A program made the position numbers and the translations under genes. Of a DNA stretch of 64,000 nucleotides, positions 35,032 through 48,755 are shown piece after piece. The notes under the pieces were generated by a model, which was not told the DNA's origin, made no database searches, and saw only the letters and a program-made list of their open reading frames with translations. The stretch's first letter is position 1. Every line of letters starts with the position of its first letter. The stretch is from assembly GCA_014529385.2 (NCBI GenBank), contig CM043970.1:47829779-47893778 (forward strand), given 5' to 3'. The DNA comes from Adiantum capillus-veneris. Lineage: Eukaryota; Streptophyta; Polypodiopsida; Polypodiales; Pteridaceae.

Positions 35032-35775
35032 GTCAGGGATCCCATAGAAGAGAGTGTCAGCCAAGTGAACCTAGAACCCTTAGCAAATGTGCATGAGGAA
35101 GTAGTCTCAGAAAATTCTTCTAGATCAGATTTCATTGTGCTTATGGCAAAGAAAGTACTTGAAATGACCTATCATAGTGAGAGAAATGGGGAGGGCACCT
35201 CAAGAAAACCAGTTATTCCTCCCACTAAACAATTTTAATACCATTACACCAATGGTAAGGGAGCCCGAATCTATGTGGACATTCAACATAACTTCTATGG
35301 TCAAGAGGACTTGGAAAATCTTGAGTTCAGGGAGCAAGTTGAGGTTGTTGACTATGAAGATTGATGTATCAATGAGAGAGGGGTTGCCTATCTCAGGATG
35401 GACAATCTTGACCTTGTTGATGCTATGGGGATGGCTGGAACCAAAAATAAAGTTTACGAGGGAATAGAGAGACCTCCACTGGAAAATGACCCAAGAGTGA
35501 GATTCATATCCGTGAAAGATTTGGAAAGAGTTCTTGTAGATGATCCTACCGTGGGTTTGTACAAGTTTACAAACAAGGAAGGAAAGAACTAGTACATTAG
35601 GGAAGACCAATATAAAGCAAACATACATGTATGTATATCCGTTCAAAATGGAAAAAAGACCTATTTTTGGTGGATAGTAAGGGACATGAGTATAGGTATG
35701 CGTATGTGGTAGACATGGAAAAGCTTTCTTGTTGGGGAGAACCATTTTCTATCATCTACTTAAACTAGATGCCTG
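35032..35775 (+). pseudogene. Decayed ORF of unknown family
   Basis: One frame can be read for about 245 codons with only a few stops (near 35236, 35362, 35590 and 35709). It contains SDFIVLMAKKVLEMTYH, GARIYVDIQHNFYGQEDLE, RMDNLDLVDAMGMAG, RVRFISVKDLERVLVDDPTV and GLYKFTNKEGKN. The composition looks protein-like and acidic. I do not recognise the family. It sits downstream of the dispersed repeat and the Athila-like primer site, so an internal retroelement ORF is possible. Confidence 0.5.
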
Positions 35776-36340
35776 TAAAAAGCACATGGAAAAGGAGGTT
35801 ACTTTTGGGTGTATGCATGATCATTCGTACCTAGTTTTTGCAGTTCCCCACCAAGTGTGACACTTCCAATGTGACTCAAGCCGTATATCTTGTTGAGAAA
35901 TGTGGCCTTCCGAGCCTCCAAATGATGCCACGTGGATTCTTCAAAAAACTCAACGAGTTACGTGGCAATACCACATGGCACCAAGCTTCGTGCCACATGG
36001 AGGGTCATGGATGTCTCTCGTAGCATCGAGCTCTGTGTGCCATGTGGAGGTTCCACGTAACTCATCAAGTTACATGGATGAACCTTATTTCAAGAATGTA
36101 GAGACAAAGAGGGGTGAGACTTGTAGAGATGATTGAACATGGACCCACATGTGTGCATGGACCTTTTTGACCAGAATCTTACAGAGCTTTGAACTCAGAG
36201 AATGACTGGATCAAATCTCTACCACTATTTGTCTCTATTGAGACTCTTTCTCTCTCTCCTCATACAGTGTATATAAGTGTCCCTCCACCACACAAAAAAT
36301 CATTCCATTTTTTGTAAAATTATATACAAATTCATATTCA
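35776..36340. other. Non-coding stretch with short GCCACATGG repeats
   Basis: Several CCACATGGA and CCACGTGG-like motifs at 35920-36060 occur in both orientations. No gene is supported. Confidence 0.4.
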
Positions 36341-36429
36341 AAAATGCATCTATTTCCAACCTTCGAAGGCGCTTCCCCCGAACTGCCCCACCATAGCCCC
36401 CAAGGGGGGCTACATAGCTGTCACCGCAG

Positions 36430-37340
<911 letters not shown>

Positions 37341-37369
37341 AGTTGATGAAAACGATGATGAGCTAGTTG

Positions 37370-37686
37370 TCTGAGTAGACACCAATCTGGCTGACCATAT
37401 ATACGACAATAAAGATGATGATATAGAAAATAATCTAAAAGACCATATAGATAAAAATCTAGTTAACCATTTAAAAGGTCTTGGAGCAATTGTGTAAGCA
37501 ACCATATAGATGACCATATAGAGGATCATACCATCAACCATATAGATGATCATATAGATGACCATATTTATGCCTGTGTGAAGATTGTCATGAACTAACC
37601 ATATAGACTAGCATAGAAATGACCATAGACTACCATATACATGTTGTCTATGGCAAAATGATAGACTATATTTAGATGACCATATG
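37370..37686 (+). repeat. 12-bp-type ATATAGATGACC array, left part
   Basis: Degenerate repeats of ATAGATGACCAT run to the insertion point of element E. The array resumes at 43553. Confidence 0.75.
37682..37686 (+). other. Target-site duplication ATATG (left) of element E
   Basis: ATATG directly precedes the LTR start; the same five bases follow the right LTR at 43553-43557. Confidence 0.9.
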
Positions 37687-37862
37687 TGTAAGAAACTAGG
37701 CAACTAGGCTCCCTTGGATCCTCCTCCCAACGTCCCTTTATAGGTGGGCTCCTAGCTCCTTGCCCTAGACGGATCCCCTGTCCACACTACCTAGCCCGGC
37801 CCTTGGCCGGCCGTAGTCCTTGCCTAGCCTAGTTCTTAGGGTACAGGACCCGTGTCCTGACA
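37687..37862 (-). repeat. LTR of element E (3' LTR)
   Basis: 176 bp; contains one extra GGCC-type duplication relative to the other LTR. TG...CA ends are intact. Confidence 0.9.
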
Positions 37863-40800
37863 TTACTCCCCCCTTAAAGAAGGGTTTTCGTTCTCGAAAA
37901 CAAAAGTGGGAAACTTCTTCTTAAGAATACCGATGTTCTCGTTATTGACATCCCATAAGTGAGCCAGTTGTCTGTATGACCGATAATTGGTGCAGTGAGG
38001 AGGTTCAATGAAACCAAGAGGAATATCTTGATTTTTAACATTGTTGTCGGTTTGCAACCACTTGGGTCTAAATGGTAACTCCATATATAACTCACTTGAG
38101 TGCTGTAAAGGAGTAACCACAACTAAGAGTCACTTGGGTTTAAATGGTAACTCCATTTATAACTCACGTGAGTACTGTAAAGGAGTAACCACAACTAAGA
38201 GTTATCCAAAGGCATAACCAGTTTTCAGATCTTCTAAAGGTACTGGAACAATGCAAGGAAACCTTGGCGTAACTTTCCATGCAATTGTGAGCCAGATTTC
38301 CTACTCGCCTGAGTATCTTGAAAAGTCCGTTACATGTTCGTCCCTAATGAAGGTTACGTGCCAACGTACTCTGTCAGTACCCCTGGTAAGTCCTTGACGT
38401 ATGAAAGTATTGACACAATCGCCAACCCCACCACAAGAGGTGTTCAAAGTCGAAAATCGTACTTAAGAAAATTCTAGAATAGGGAGAAAATCATCTATCC
38501 AGAAATGCGTTGTGTTAACGTATGCTCTTAGCAGATCCTTTAGCACAAGATTACTCTTTGTAATCTTTGTAATCTGCCTATCCCCTTGGATAACTGACAG
38601 TACTGAGGTGTGTTTTCCTGACGGTTTACAGACAGTCGTCCCAGATGACTGGTAAACGGGAAATCACAGTAGTGTTTAACATTGGTGAAGAATCAAGAAT
38701 GTTCGAAATAACCATCGTGGTTAACTTGAAAAAATCCAGAAACGCCCAAACCGAGCCATGACCTCTAGTGATTAGTGGATTTAAAAGTAATCTCATAGAG
38801 ATAGTGCACATAGAGTGCAAAATGCTTCATAAGCAATCAACTTGAGGAATATGCATGCCGTTCCAAATCAGTCTTTGCTAAACACTAGGGCCCATAACAC
38901 CTAGTGTGCATGCATTTAGCAAAAAATAGATCCGAACCTGTATTTCCATGGTAATTCTTGCCAATACTTATGGCCAATGTGATGCACCTAGCACACATTA
39001 ACAGAAATGTAAATAGTTCTGAAAAGAAACTTAATACTTTCATTTGTAATCTTTTGCAAGCTTTGCTTAAACGTCTGAACGATAATATAAGGTAAAACAG
39101 TGATCACTTCTAGATACAAACAATGAAACTTTTTCATTTGCTACATGTATAAACAACCATCTGTAATGTTGTTTAGCAATACTTGTACCTTAATAAGTCA
39201 TTCTAAGTATCCGACAATTTCTGGCCACGAAATTTCTCTTGATACGTCGTGCTAAAAATGGTCTAGAAAACAGATGTGACCAGCACTTAGGGACTTTGTC
39301 GTGACACATATTTGAAATACTGGGCACCAGTGTCAGTCCCAGAGACTCATATTCCCCACATGTGGAATATGTCTCAACTAAGGATGTCTTAAAAAGAACA
39401 TCCTACAAGTACAAGATGTACTTGTGTGTGGAGGTAGCTCTAAACACTTTACGACAAGAGTGAGAGGGACCCTCATTCATTGCTCCACACTGGCTAAACC
39501 GAACTCCTTGAGTTCCTAGACCATGTTGTATCCCATGTGACAACATGTGCCAAATTGAACCCTACAAGTAGGTTCGTAACAGCATAAGGCAGAAAGATAG
39601 ATTGGATACTTGGCCCAAAATACTTTGTGCTGACATGCCCTTGGCATGACTGTGTAACATTCAAGCGTACTTATACGTCTTGAAAAACCAAGCAAAGCAT
39701 ACTAAAAATGGAATAACACCAAATCAATAGATGCATACCTGGAGATTTGAACGTAATGTTCACTTACTCGTATTCAAATGGAGAGGAGCACGTCCCCTAG
39801 CTGAAAAACAAACAGCATTGCACTGGAAACCCTGGTTGTTGCATGTGCAATCGAAGCCCTTGGATTAGATTCTACGTGGTCAAACCCCATGGTAAGACTA
39901 TTTGTAGAAATTGCTCAACTAGCAGAGCACAATAACTAACATAGTCAACCGTGTACAAAATGATTGGCATCAACTTGAAAAGTGCCTCTGTCCGCTACCG
40001 CGTGTGGTAGAGTGCAGAATTCTTTCCGTGAAAGTAGAACTTGGAGAGACAACTATGATCCTCAATGCAGATCAAGCTGTGATTCTTAATGGTTATGGGG
40101 TGATGTAACAATCACCCGCCGGGTCTTACCCCCCAAAAAGTATGTCCATAGACACGCCGTAGTGCTATAGTTAGAGCAAGAAATACGCCTAGCGCGTATT
40201 AACAACCATGCTGTCTCAACTGTGTGCTGCCTCTAGACTCCATGGTATAGATCAGCTGATGTAAGTGCAAGAGTATCAAAAACTCAACTTGAGCATCGCA
40301 CTAGAAACATATAGTGCAAAAATGACATCCGAAACATCCGTAATGACAAGACTCTTGCTTGTCCATTAATGTCGATGTGTACTTCCTTGGGTATATCTTG
40401 AAAACAATCACCCAAAGAATGCCAATAGTTGGGTCTTACCCTCCTCCCGACATCAGCTCTTAGCATGTTTGGCTCTTAGCCCTTATGCAAAATAGTGTTC
40501 AATCGACGAACCGATGAAGACTAATTTGAGTAGCATCTTAGCCACGTGCTAATTGTGAGTTAGAGCACCTTGGCTCAAGCTGACTCACGAGCAGAATATG
40601 TAGCAAAAGCTTCTTAGAAGAGTTTCGTTATTCTTGAAAGAAATAAGAAAGAGAGAGAGGAAATGCTGGGTTGAGGAACTTTCTTTAAGTGAAGAGTTTG
40701 GATATGTTATGCCCTTTTACCCAATCTGTGTGCTCTGACGCCTCTTATGCCTGACTTGCAACTTATCCTATAAGTATGCTACAAGCTGCCTGTATAACGC

Positions 40801-43367
40801 TCTCATCGAGAGAGGAAACAGAAAACACAAGACACAGCTTGACCCACATACCATGGATGGGGTCGTGACTTTACAAAAATGACTTAATATGGCACTTTGC
40901 ATGTGAAATAAGTCCTAGATTTAGGTTCCATTTAGTGGTATTGTGCGTTGACAGCAACCAAAAATTAAAAAAATCTAGAACTTCGTTTGTCCATGACAGA
41001 GTGTCCGGTGTGATAGCGGAAGTGTAATTTTGGAAGCGGCGGAATTCATGCCACCTGGTTAGTATGACTTGCATACAGTTTTTTTAAGCCCTTGGCGAGA
41101 GTGATGGCCTCAAACCATTAGTGCCTTGCACAGTCTAAATTGGTAGGGATTCTGTGCAATGAAATTCCCTATTTTGCAAGTTTTTTCCAAACTTGTGTGC
41201 CAGTGCCCGTGATTCCAAATCATTGGGCAGTTTCTTGAAATAAGGGAGAAGCCTTGCTTCATGTAAAATTGTGAAAACACTTTGTTTTTCACAAAAGCAA
41301 TAGTTTCCCATCAAAGATGTAAACATGGAAAATAAGAAGAATGTGCTAACCCGGTCGTTGTTGTAACCAGTTGGCCTGAGATTCCGTGGAAGAAAAAATT
41401 CGATCCAAAACGGCTTATAGCCATATCCGCACAGACGCCATCGTATATCCTAGACACATGTCTGGTACATAATGAAATAACCTGCAATATGAATTAACTT
41501 GCAAACACATTGCCTATTTCTTCACAATTTTGTATGCTCATAGCATATGCCAAACGCGCGTAGTCTCCACATACCCAAGCTTCACACATGAACCAACTCT
41601 CCAACATAAGGAGTAAGAGACATAGTGCCGAGCCTAGTCTCACATTGGACAAGCCTTATGTGTATAATCTTACTCAGGCCCTACACCAATAGGTAGCACA
41701 AGCTAGTGTCCTTGCATTGTACATGCCATCACCATGCCATGCATGTGACGCATGCTTTGACGCCTTGCATACCTCAAGCTCTGCTTGATAATTCCTTTGA
41801 GACATGTGTGTATGCCCTGCACACCTTCATGATCTCCTAGGCATGCTTACTGCCGCTTAGGCAAACATGGTGCCTGCTAGGCACACTTTTTCTGCCTTCG
41901 AGACATAGGGGTTACCTCGAGGATGGCTAGGCATAAGGATACCTCTTAGGCTTACCCTAGCGTGTCCCAGGCATAAGGGTTACAACTTGCCTCAAGCAAG
42001 TCAACAACATGCTCTACAGATATGACACATGCATTGATCGAGTAGACTAGAGTAGATGCAAGTACTAAGGACATCCCCGCATCATGCTACCAAAGCCATA
42101 CCCTCCTCAAGTACACATGGTTATTTCCCCTCCTCGAGAGCCATGTACATGTCGTACATGTAGGGTAGAAGCCTTGACACACATGCAGTGTATTCCGAAG
42201 TTATTTGACACCCACATCCATCTACTACGACTCAACCAAGTGTTCCACCGTAAGAATACCATATCAAGCATACAAGGTCGTATGCCTTCTCTAAGGGCAT
42301 TCCGTGTTATGTATGATATCAAAACATCTAATGTACACTAAACTTGCAGTCGCATGCAAAGTTTGTGCACATGTACGTTGCACTCATGGAGAGATATACA
42401 TGTATCCAACACCATCAAGTTACAACACTATACGTGCCGTTGGCAAACAACATGCTCTACACATGCATCAACACATCGCATAGCTCAAGCCTTGTTTGAC
42501 TTATCATGGATCAGGTTCTCAACCTTGTGTCAATACATGAGCTCTAGAGCATGACCGAGGAGACCATCATATGTGTTACTATGAGCGACATCTCTGCATC
42601 TCTACGACTACTCAAGCATAACTGCTTGTGTCAAATGCATACGTGAAAGAAGAAAACATAACTTTAAAAAGTTACCTGGATTTCGTTTTTCTGGATTTCA
42701 TTAATTCCAAGAGTAGACGGTGCTTGTAGTAAAATTGATCTGGCAAAGAACCCTTCATAGAATCGGGAACTCCATGATTTCTCATACATGCTTTGCAAGT
42801 ATCTTTCTGGAGCTTGTGTGTTCCTTGAAGAGCTCGAGGCTTGCAACCGTATTGAAATGTCAAAACTGTTTGCATCAAGATCATTCCCCTTGGGAAATCT
42901 CATGCATGCGGCCTCGAGGACCGTCTTCATGGTGTAGGCAAAGGCCTTGCTCGAAGTCGAGGTGTCCCAGGCCGTATCCTTGCTGGGATGGGCCCCTTGG
43001 GTGGCGCTTTGGGCACCCTAGGGCGTCCAAAAGTTTCTTTTGAAAAAAAAATTAACGCCTCACCTCACAGCTATGGCAGCCGTCGTTTGCGAAGAAGAAG
43101 AAGAAGCCCATGGCGCACCATACAAGCCGAACCAGGGGGCGACCTAGTGTCGAAACTTGTGCTAAATTCTGGGGCGCTCCCGTTGAGCCAGCCCGCGTGC
43201 GATACGGAGCACCTTCATTCGGCGGTTCTCCTTGCCAAGGGCGCTTGCCCACGCAGTCCCGCCCTCTTCGTCCCCTTCATAGGAGATGGTCTCCATGCCC
43301 TCAGTGACCTCGACATGCAAAAATCATGCAAGACGACGGCTGTGTCTTCCAAAATTTAGAAACCCTT

Positions 43368-43379
43368 GCTCTGATACCA
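43368..43379 (-). other. Primer binding site (tRNA-iMet type) of element E
   Basis: TGGTATCAGAGC on the minus strand, one base from the 5' LTR edge, exactly as in element A. Confidence 0.9.
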
Positions 43380-43380
43380 G

Positions 43381-43552
43381 TGTAAGAAACTAGGCAACTA
43401 GGCTCCCTTGGATCCTCCTCCCAATCTCCCTTTATAGGTGGGCTCCTAGCCCCTTGCCCTAGACGGATCCCCTGTCCACAATGCCTAGCCCGGCCCTTGG
43501 CTGTAGTCCTTGCGTAGCCTAGTTCTTAGGGTACAGGACCCGTGTCCTGACA
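43381..43552 (-). repeat. LTR of element E (5' LTR)
   Basis: 172 bp, TG...CA ends, near-identical to 37687-37862. Confidence 0.9.
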
Positions 43553-44149
43553 ATATGGATGTATAAATGTCCATGTAGATAATCATAGATACAACCATAT
43601 TATAGATAATCATATGCTAATCCATATAGATGACAATGTAGATGACCATATAGATGCCAATGTAGATTTCCATAGAGCCCATATAAAGACAATCATATCT
43701 TAATCCATCATAGAAAGATAGAAAAGAAGATAACCGTATTGATGACATTAGACAATCATATTGATGATCCATGTAGATAACCAATCTTTGCAAAGTTAAT
43801 CATGTATAGGCCCATGCAAACAATTGTATAGATGACCATAGAGACAACATTGTAGATGCACTTATAGAGGACCATATAAACACCCATATAGGAACTATAT
43901 AGACAAGCATGTCGTAATCCATTATAAAAGGATACCAATGTAGATAACCATATAAAGGTCTACATATTTGGCCATAAAGCTAAAGGTCCACATATACAAA
44001 GGATACCAATGTAGATGACCATATAAAGGTCCACATATATGGCCATAAAGCTAATCATATAGATGAAAATATAGAAAACCATATAAATACCCATGTACAT
44101 GGCCAAAGATCCAACCATATCAGATGATCATATCCTAATCCATGATAGA
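43553..44149 (+). repeat. 12-bp-type ATATAGATGACC array, right part
   Basis: Continuation of the array at 37370-37686 after removal of element E. Units vary from AGATGACCATAT to AGATAACCATAT and lead straight into the 180-bp satellite. Confidence 0.75.
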
Positions 44150-47100
44150 AGGGCTAAAATGGGTTGTATGAGCCATATGTCCCATTTTAGCACATAGTAT
44201 GGCGCTTGATCGTCCCAAACCATATCGGATGGCTGTCTAACTTTGCAAGAAATCTAATATGGTTTGGGTGGTCCCGACCCCTACTATGTGCTAAAATGGG
44301 TAGTATGAGCCATATGTCCCATTTTAGCACATAGTATGGGCCTTAACTTCCCATACCATATCGGATGGATGTGCAAATTTACAATGGTGGGGGAATGGTG
44401 CCAAGCCATACTATGCACTAAAATGGACCGTATGGCTCATATAACTTATTGTAGCATATATTATGGGCCTTGACCACCCATACTTGGGCCCATACCATAT
44501 TGGATGTCTCTAAAACTTTGCAAGCGTGGGGTAATGATGCTCATCCCCACCCCTATAAATTATTGTGTCCATCTGATATGGTTTGGGCGGTCCCAAACCA
44601 TACTATGCACTCAAATGGGCTGTATGGCTCATAAGACCCATTTTAGCACATAGTATGGGCCTTGACCACCCATACTAGCTTGGATGGCTATGCAACTTTG
44701 TAGAGGTGTGGATGAGAATCATTTTCCCACCCATGAAAATTTTCATAGCCATCTGATATGGTATGGGCGCCCAAGGCTCATATTATGCGCTAAAATGGGC
44801 TGTATGAGCCAAATGACCCATTTGAGCGCATAGTATGGACCCTAACCTCCCAAAACATATTAGATGGCTATGAGACTTTTCATGGGTGGGGATGAATATC
44901 ATTCCCCCACATCCAAATTGGTATGAACAGTCAAGTCCCATACTATGCGCTAAAATGGATTGGAACCGTCCAAACCATATTGGATGGTTGTGAAACTTTT
45001 CAGAATGAGATTGAGCACCATTAATACACCCATGAAAAGTTCCACATCCATTTGATATGATATGGGCAGTCAAAGTCCACACTATGAGCTAAAATGGGTT
45101 GTATGAGACATATGACCCATTTTAACGCATAGTATGGGGTCGAAACTGCCCAAACCATATTAGATGGTTGTGAAAATTTTCATGGGTAAAATTGAGCACA
45201 AATTCTCAATCCATGCAAATTTTCACAACCATTTGATATGGTATGGGTGGTCAAGGACCATACTATCCGCTAAATGGGATGAATGGTTCATACGACCCAT
45301 TTTAGCGTATAGTATAGGTTGGGAATGCCCAAACTATGTCAGATGGTTGCGAAACTTTGCATGGCTAGGGGTGAGAACCATTCCCTCACATGTGCAAATT
45401 TGCAAAGCTATCCAAACTAGTATGGGCAGTCAAGGTCCATGCTATGCGCTAAAATGGGTCGTGTGAGCCATATGCCCCATGTTAGCTCATAGTATGGGTC
45501 GGGATCGCCCAAATCATATAGGATGGCTAATAGACTTTGCATGGGTGGAGGTGAACACTATTCCCCACCCTTGTAAATTTGCACAACCATCCTCAGTGGT
45601 ATGGGTGATAAGGCCCATACTATGTGCTAAAATGGGCTGTATGAGCCATACGGCCCATTTTAGCATATAATATGTATGGGTTGAGACAAGCTATACAATT
45701 CATTTTAGCACATAGTATGGGCCTTCATCGCCCATACTAGTTTGGATGATTATGTAACATTACACAGGTGGGGGAATAGTTCTCACTACCACCCGTGCAA
45801 AGTCTCATGGTCATTCAAGATGGTTTGGGCGATCTCAACCCATAGTATGTGCTAAAATGGGTTGTATTAGCCATATGTCCCATTTTAGGACATAGTATGG
45901 TCCTTGATCGCCCAAACCATATTGGATGGCTATTCAAATTCAAAGGAGTGGATGAAAGGTTCTCACCAATGCTTGTGAAAAGTCTCACAATCATCCATCG
46001 GCTGTCTGAACCCATACTATGTGCTAAAATGGGTTGTATGAGCCATATGTCCCATTTTAGCACATAGCATGGGCCTTGACTACCCATACCATATTGGGTG
46101 GTTGTGCAACATTGCAGGGGTAAAGGAATGGTTCTCAACCCCAGACGTGCAAAGTCTTTTGGTCATCCGATATGGTTTGTGCGGTCCCAAACCATATTAT
46201 GTGATAAAATGGGCCGTATGGCTTATACGATCCATTTTAGCCCGAATTATGGGCCTTGATCGCCCATACCATATCGAATGGTTGTGTAGCTTTGCAAGGG
46301 GTGTGAGAATGGTACTTACCCCCATCCAAAAAATTTCTTGTGACCATCCAATATGGTTTGGGTGGTACCAAACCATACTATGTGCTAAAATGGGCCGTAT
46401 GGCTCATAAGGTCCATTTTAGCGCATAGTATGGGCCTTGACCACCCAAACCATATCGAATGGCTGTGAGATTTTTCATGAGTGGATAAATAATACTCACA
46501 CCCATCCATAAAAATTCTGGTGGCCATCCAATATGGTTTGGGCGGTCTCGACCCATACAATGCGCTAAAATGTGATGTATGAGCCATATGTTCCATTTTA
46601 GCACATAGTATGGGCCTTGACTATCCATACAATATTGGATGGATGTGAAACTTTGGAGGGATAGGATAATGGTGCTCATACCTACTATTTCAATGTTTTA
46701 CGGCTATCTGATATGGTTGGGGCGGTTCTAAACCATACTATGTGCTAAAATGGGCCGTATGACTCATACAACCCATTCTAGCACATATTATGGGCTTTGA
46801 TCACCTATACCATATCGCATGGCTGCACAACTTTGAAAGAGTGGGGGAATAGTTCTCACCCACACATGTCCAAAGCCTTGTGGCCATCCAATATGGTTTG
46901 GGTGGTCACAAACCATTCTCTGCGCTAAAATGTGATGTATGGCTCATATGGACCATTTTTAGCGCATAGTATGGGCCTTGACTGCCCAAAACATATTGGA
47001 TGGCTGTGATACTTTGTAAGGGGGGGATGAGCACCATCCCCCCCTCCCTTGTGCAAAGTTTCACAACCATCCAAATTGGTATGGGTGGTCAAGGCTCATA

Positions 47101-47740
47101 ATACGCGCTAAAATGGTCCGTATGAGCCATACAACCAATTTTTGCGCATAGTATGGGTCGGGACCGCCCAAACCATATTGGATGGCCATAATAATTTTCA
47201 CGGGTGGTAGTGAGAACCATTGTTTTCCCATTGCAAATTTAAACAACCATCCAAAACTCTTATGAGCTGTGAAGGTCCATACTTTGTGCTAAAATGGGAT
47301 GTATAAGCCATACAACCCATTTTAGCGCATAGTATGGGTTGGAACTGCCCAAACCATGGATGGCTATGAAACTTTTCATGGGTGGTTGAGAACCATTTTA
47401 CCACTCGTGCAAAGTTGCACAGCTATCTGATATGGTATGGGCAGTCAAGGCCCATACTAAGCGCTTAAATGGATCGTATGAGCCATATAGTCCATTTTAG
47501 CGCATAGGATGGGTCGAAATCGTCCAAACCATATCCAATGGTTGTGAAAATTTTCACGCGCGGGAGTGAGCACCATTTTTTGACCCATGTGAAGTTGCAC
47601 AACCATGGGAGTTTAGGGTTTATGGGTTAGGGTTTAGGATTTAGGGTTTAGTATATATGGTAGTCATAAGGCCCATTTAGTGCATAGAATAGGTCTGGAC
47701 TACCCAAACCATATCAGATAGCTGTGAAGCACCATTCTCT
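44150..47740. repeat. Satellite of about 180 bp built from alternating inverted half-units
   Basis: The landmark GCRCATAGTAT recurs at 44827, then 45126, 45306, 45486 and 45709, then 45889, 46061, 46241, 46422, 46602, 46782, 46963, 47145, 47326, 47501 and 47681, mostly 180 bp apart. Each unit has two dyads. One pairs GGATGGCTGTGAAACTTTGCA with its complement further on (TTTCACAGCCATCC). The other pairs TATGCGCTAAAATGG with CCATTTTAGCGCATA. The true building block is therefore a roughly 90-bp module laid alternately forward and inverted. About 19-20 units are present and the first few are irregular. All frames through it are meaningless. Confidence 0.92.
47611..47652 (+). repeat. Degenerate plant telomere-type TTTAGGG patch
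   Basis: GTTTAGGGTTTATGGGTTAGG and following TTTAGGATTTAGGGTTTAG replace part of the penultimate satellite unit. Plant telomeres are TTTAGGG; this is a short interstitial patch. Confidence 0.75.
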
Positions 47741-48079
47741 TATGAAATCTTTGTTATTTAGGTTGTTGCGCATGTGATATCTGAGGATATGGCTTCGGTA
47801 TGGATTCTTCTTGATTAGCTATGAGCATCAGATTTCCTTGAGTTAGGGTAAATCTTTCACCTTGATTTAAGTTTCTCTTCATCGGCTCTAAGGCTCTAGA
47901 AGATGAAACAACACTTTCCTGGTCATAGAACTCCATGACCCTTGGTGGAAAAAGATGTGACTATGATGATCGTGCTTGTGGTGTTTCTCCTCATGAAACA
48001 TTTGTACTAGTACTAAAGAACTCTCTTCACGATATTTATTGGGGTATACATACCTCACTACTGCTTGATCATATCTTGG
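47741..48079 (-). pseudogene. Possible decayed coding stretch of unknown family
   Basis: Minus-strand frames at 47754-47936 and 47888-48145 look protein-like (for example MFHEEKHHKHDHHSHIFF and SRALEPMKRNLNQGER), but neither has a domain I recognise. It adjoins copy 2 of the dispersed repeat and may be part of the same element. Confidence 0.35.
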
Positions 48080-48755
48080 TAGTGGTGGTTGATGGTGTAG
48101 CATCGGTCTTGGTCTCTTGGTAATCTCACACCTGGCCGGTACCAAGCTTCTGGTCTCAAGAACATGAACAATATTCCAATCACAAACTTGACTTGGTACC
48201 TAGAATTGTTTAGATCCTCTATGATTTCTTTGGTGCTCCAACTCCTCTTTTGCAACAATCTCCCTTACTATAGAAGGCTCAGTAAAAACTTGAACATAGA
48301 TGGAGTTAAGACAAATTGGAAATTGATGTACACCCCAAATTGGTCACTTATAGGGCTTCATGCATGACTTCAATGATCTTCTGACCTATTAATGCCTTAC
48401 ACATCTTGCATCAGAATGTGGAACATACTTCTATTGAAAAATATTGATCCTATCACTCTGTGGGAAAAAATCATGATTTTCTCCTGCCTATGTTCTTTTG
48501 AGGTATTTTTTCCTTCCAACTATTTCAAAGACTTACTACACCCAGTCCAAACAACTTATATTTGCAAGAATTTCAAAGTTTTGATCCTTTTGATGGTCTT
48601 AGGAGTCCTTTGACCTCCCTTTGGACTACATTCTAAAATTTGGCTTATTCCCATACAAAAGAGAGAAATTATAGACTTGGTTATGCAAGTGTGCTACTTA
48701 CCCTGAGGACTTCCTCTGGTACAAATATGGGCACCTTAAACTTAGTGTGGGTAGG
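48080..48755 (+). repeat. Dispersed repeat, copy 2
   Basis: Reverse complement of 34380-35030 over about 600 bp. Homology stops at CTTAGTGTGGGTAGG, where the gypsy C 5' LTR begins, so gypsy C inserted into or recombined with this repeat. Confidence 0.8.

Larger units (their letters stand above)
37687..43552 (-). mobile_element. LARD-like LTR retroelement 'E', 5.87 kb
   Basis: LTRs at 37687-37862 (176 bp) and 43381-43552 (172 bp) begin TGTAAGAAAC and end CCTGACA. The target duplication ATATG is perfect. On the minus strand the primer site TGGTATCAGAGC lies at 43368-43379, one base from the 5' LTR. The polypurine tract (TTAAGGGGGGAG) abuts the left LTR. The 3' portion (about 37863-41400) is closely related to element A (18345-22000), while the 5' leader differs. 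No gag or pol domain was found. Near 37890-38080 a minus frame retains GFIEPPHCTNY and WDVNNENIGILKKKFPTF, like the end of a gypsy polyprotein. Confidence 0.9.

Noticed and set aside
44783-47404. Many 60-119 codon frames on both strands
   Set aside because: They are translations of the 180-bp inverted satellite and repeat the same words (AHSMG, YGLGG).
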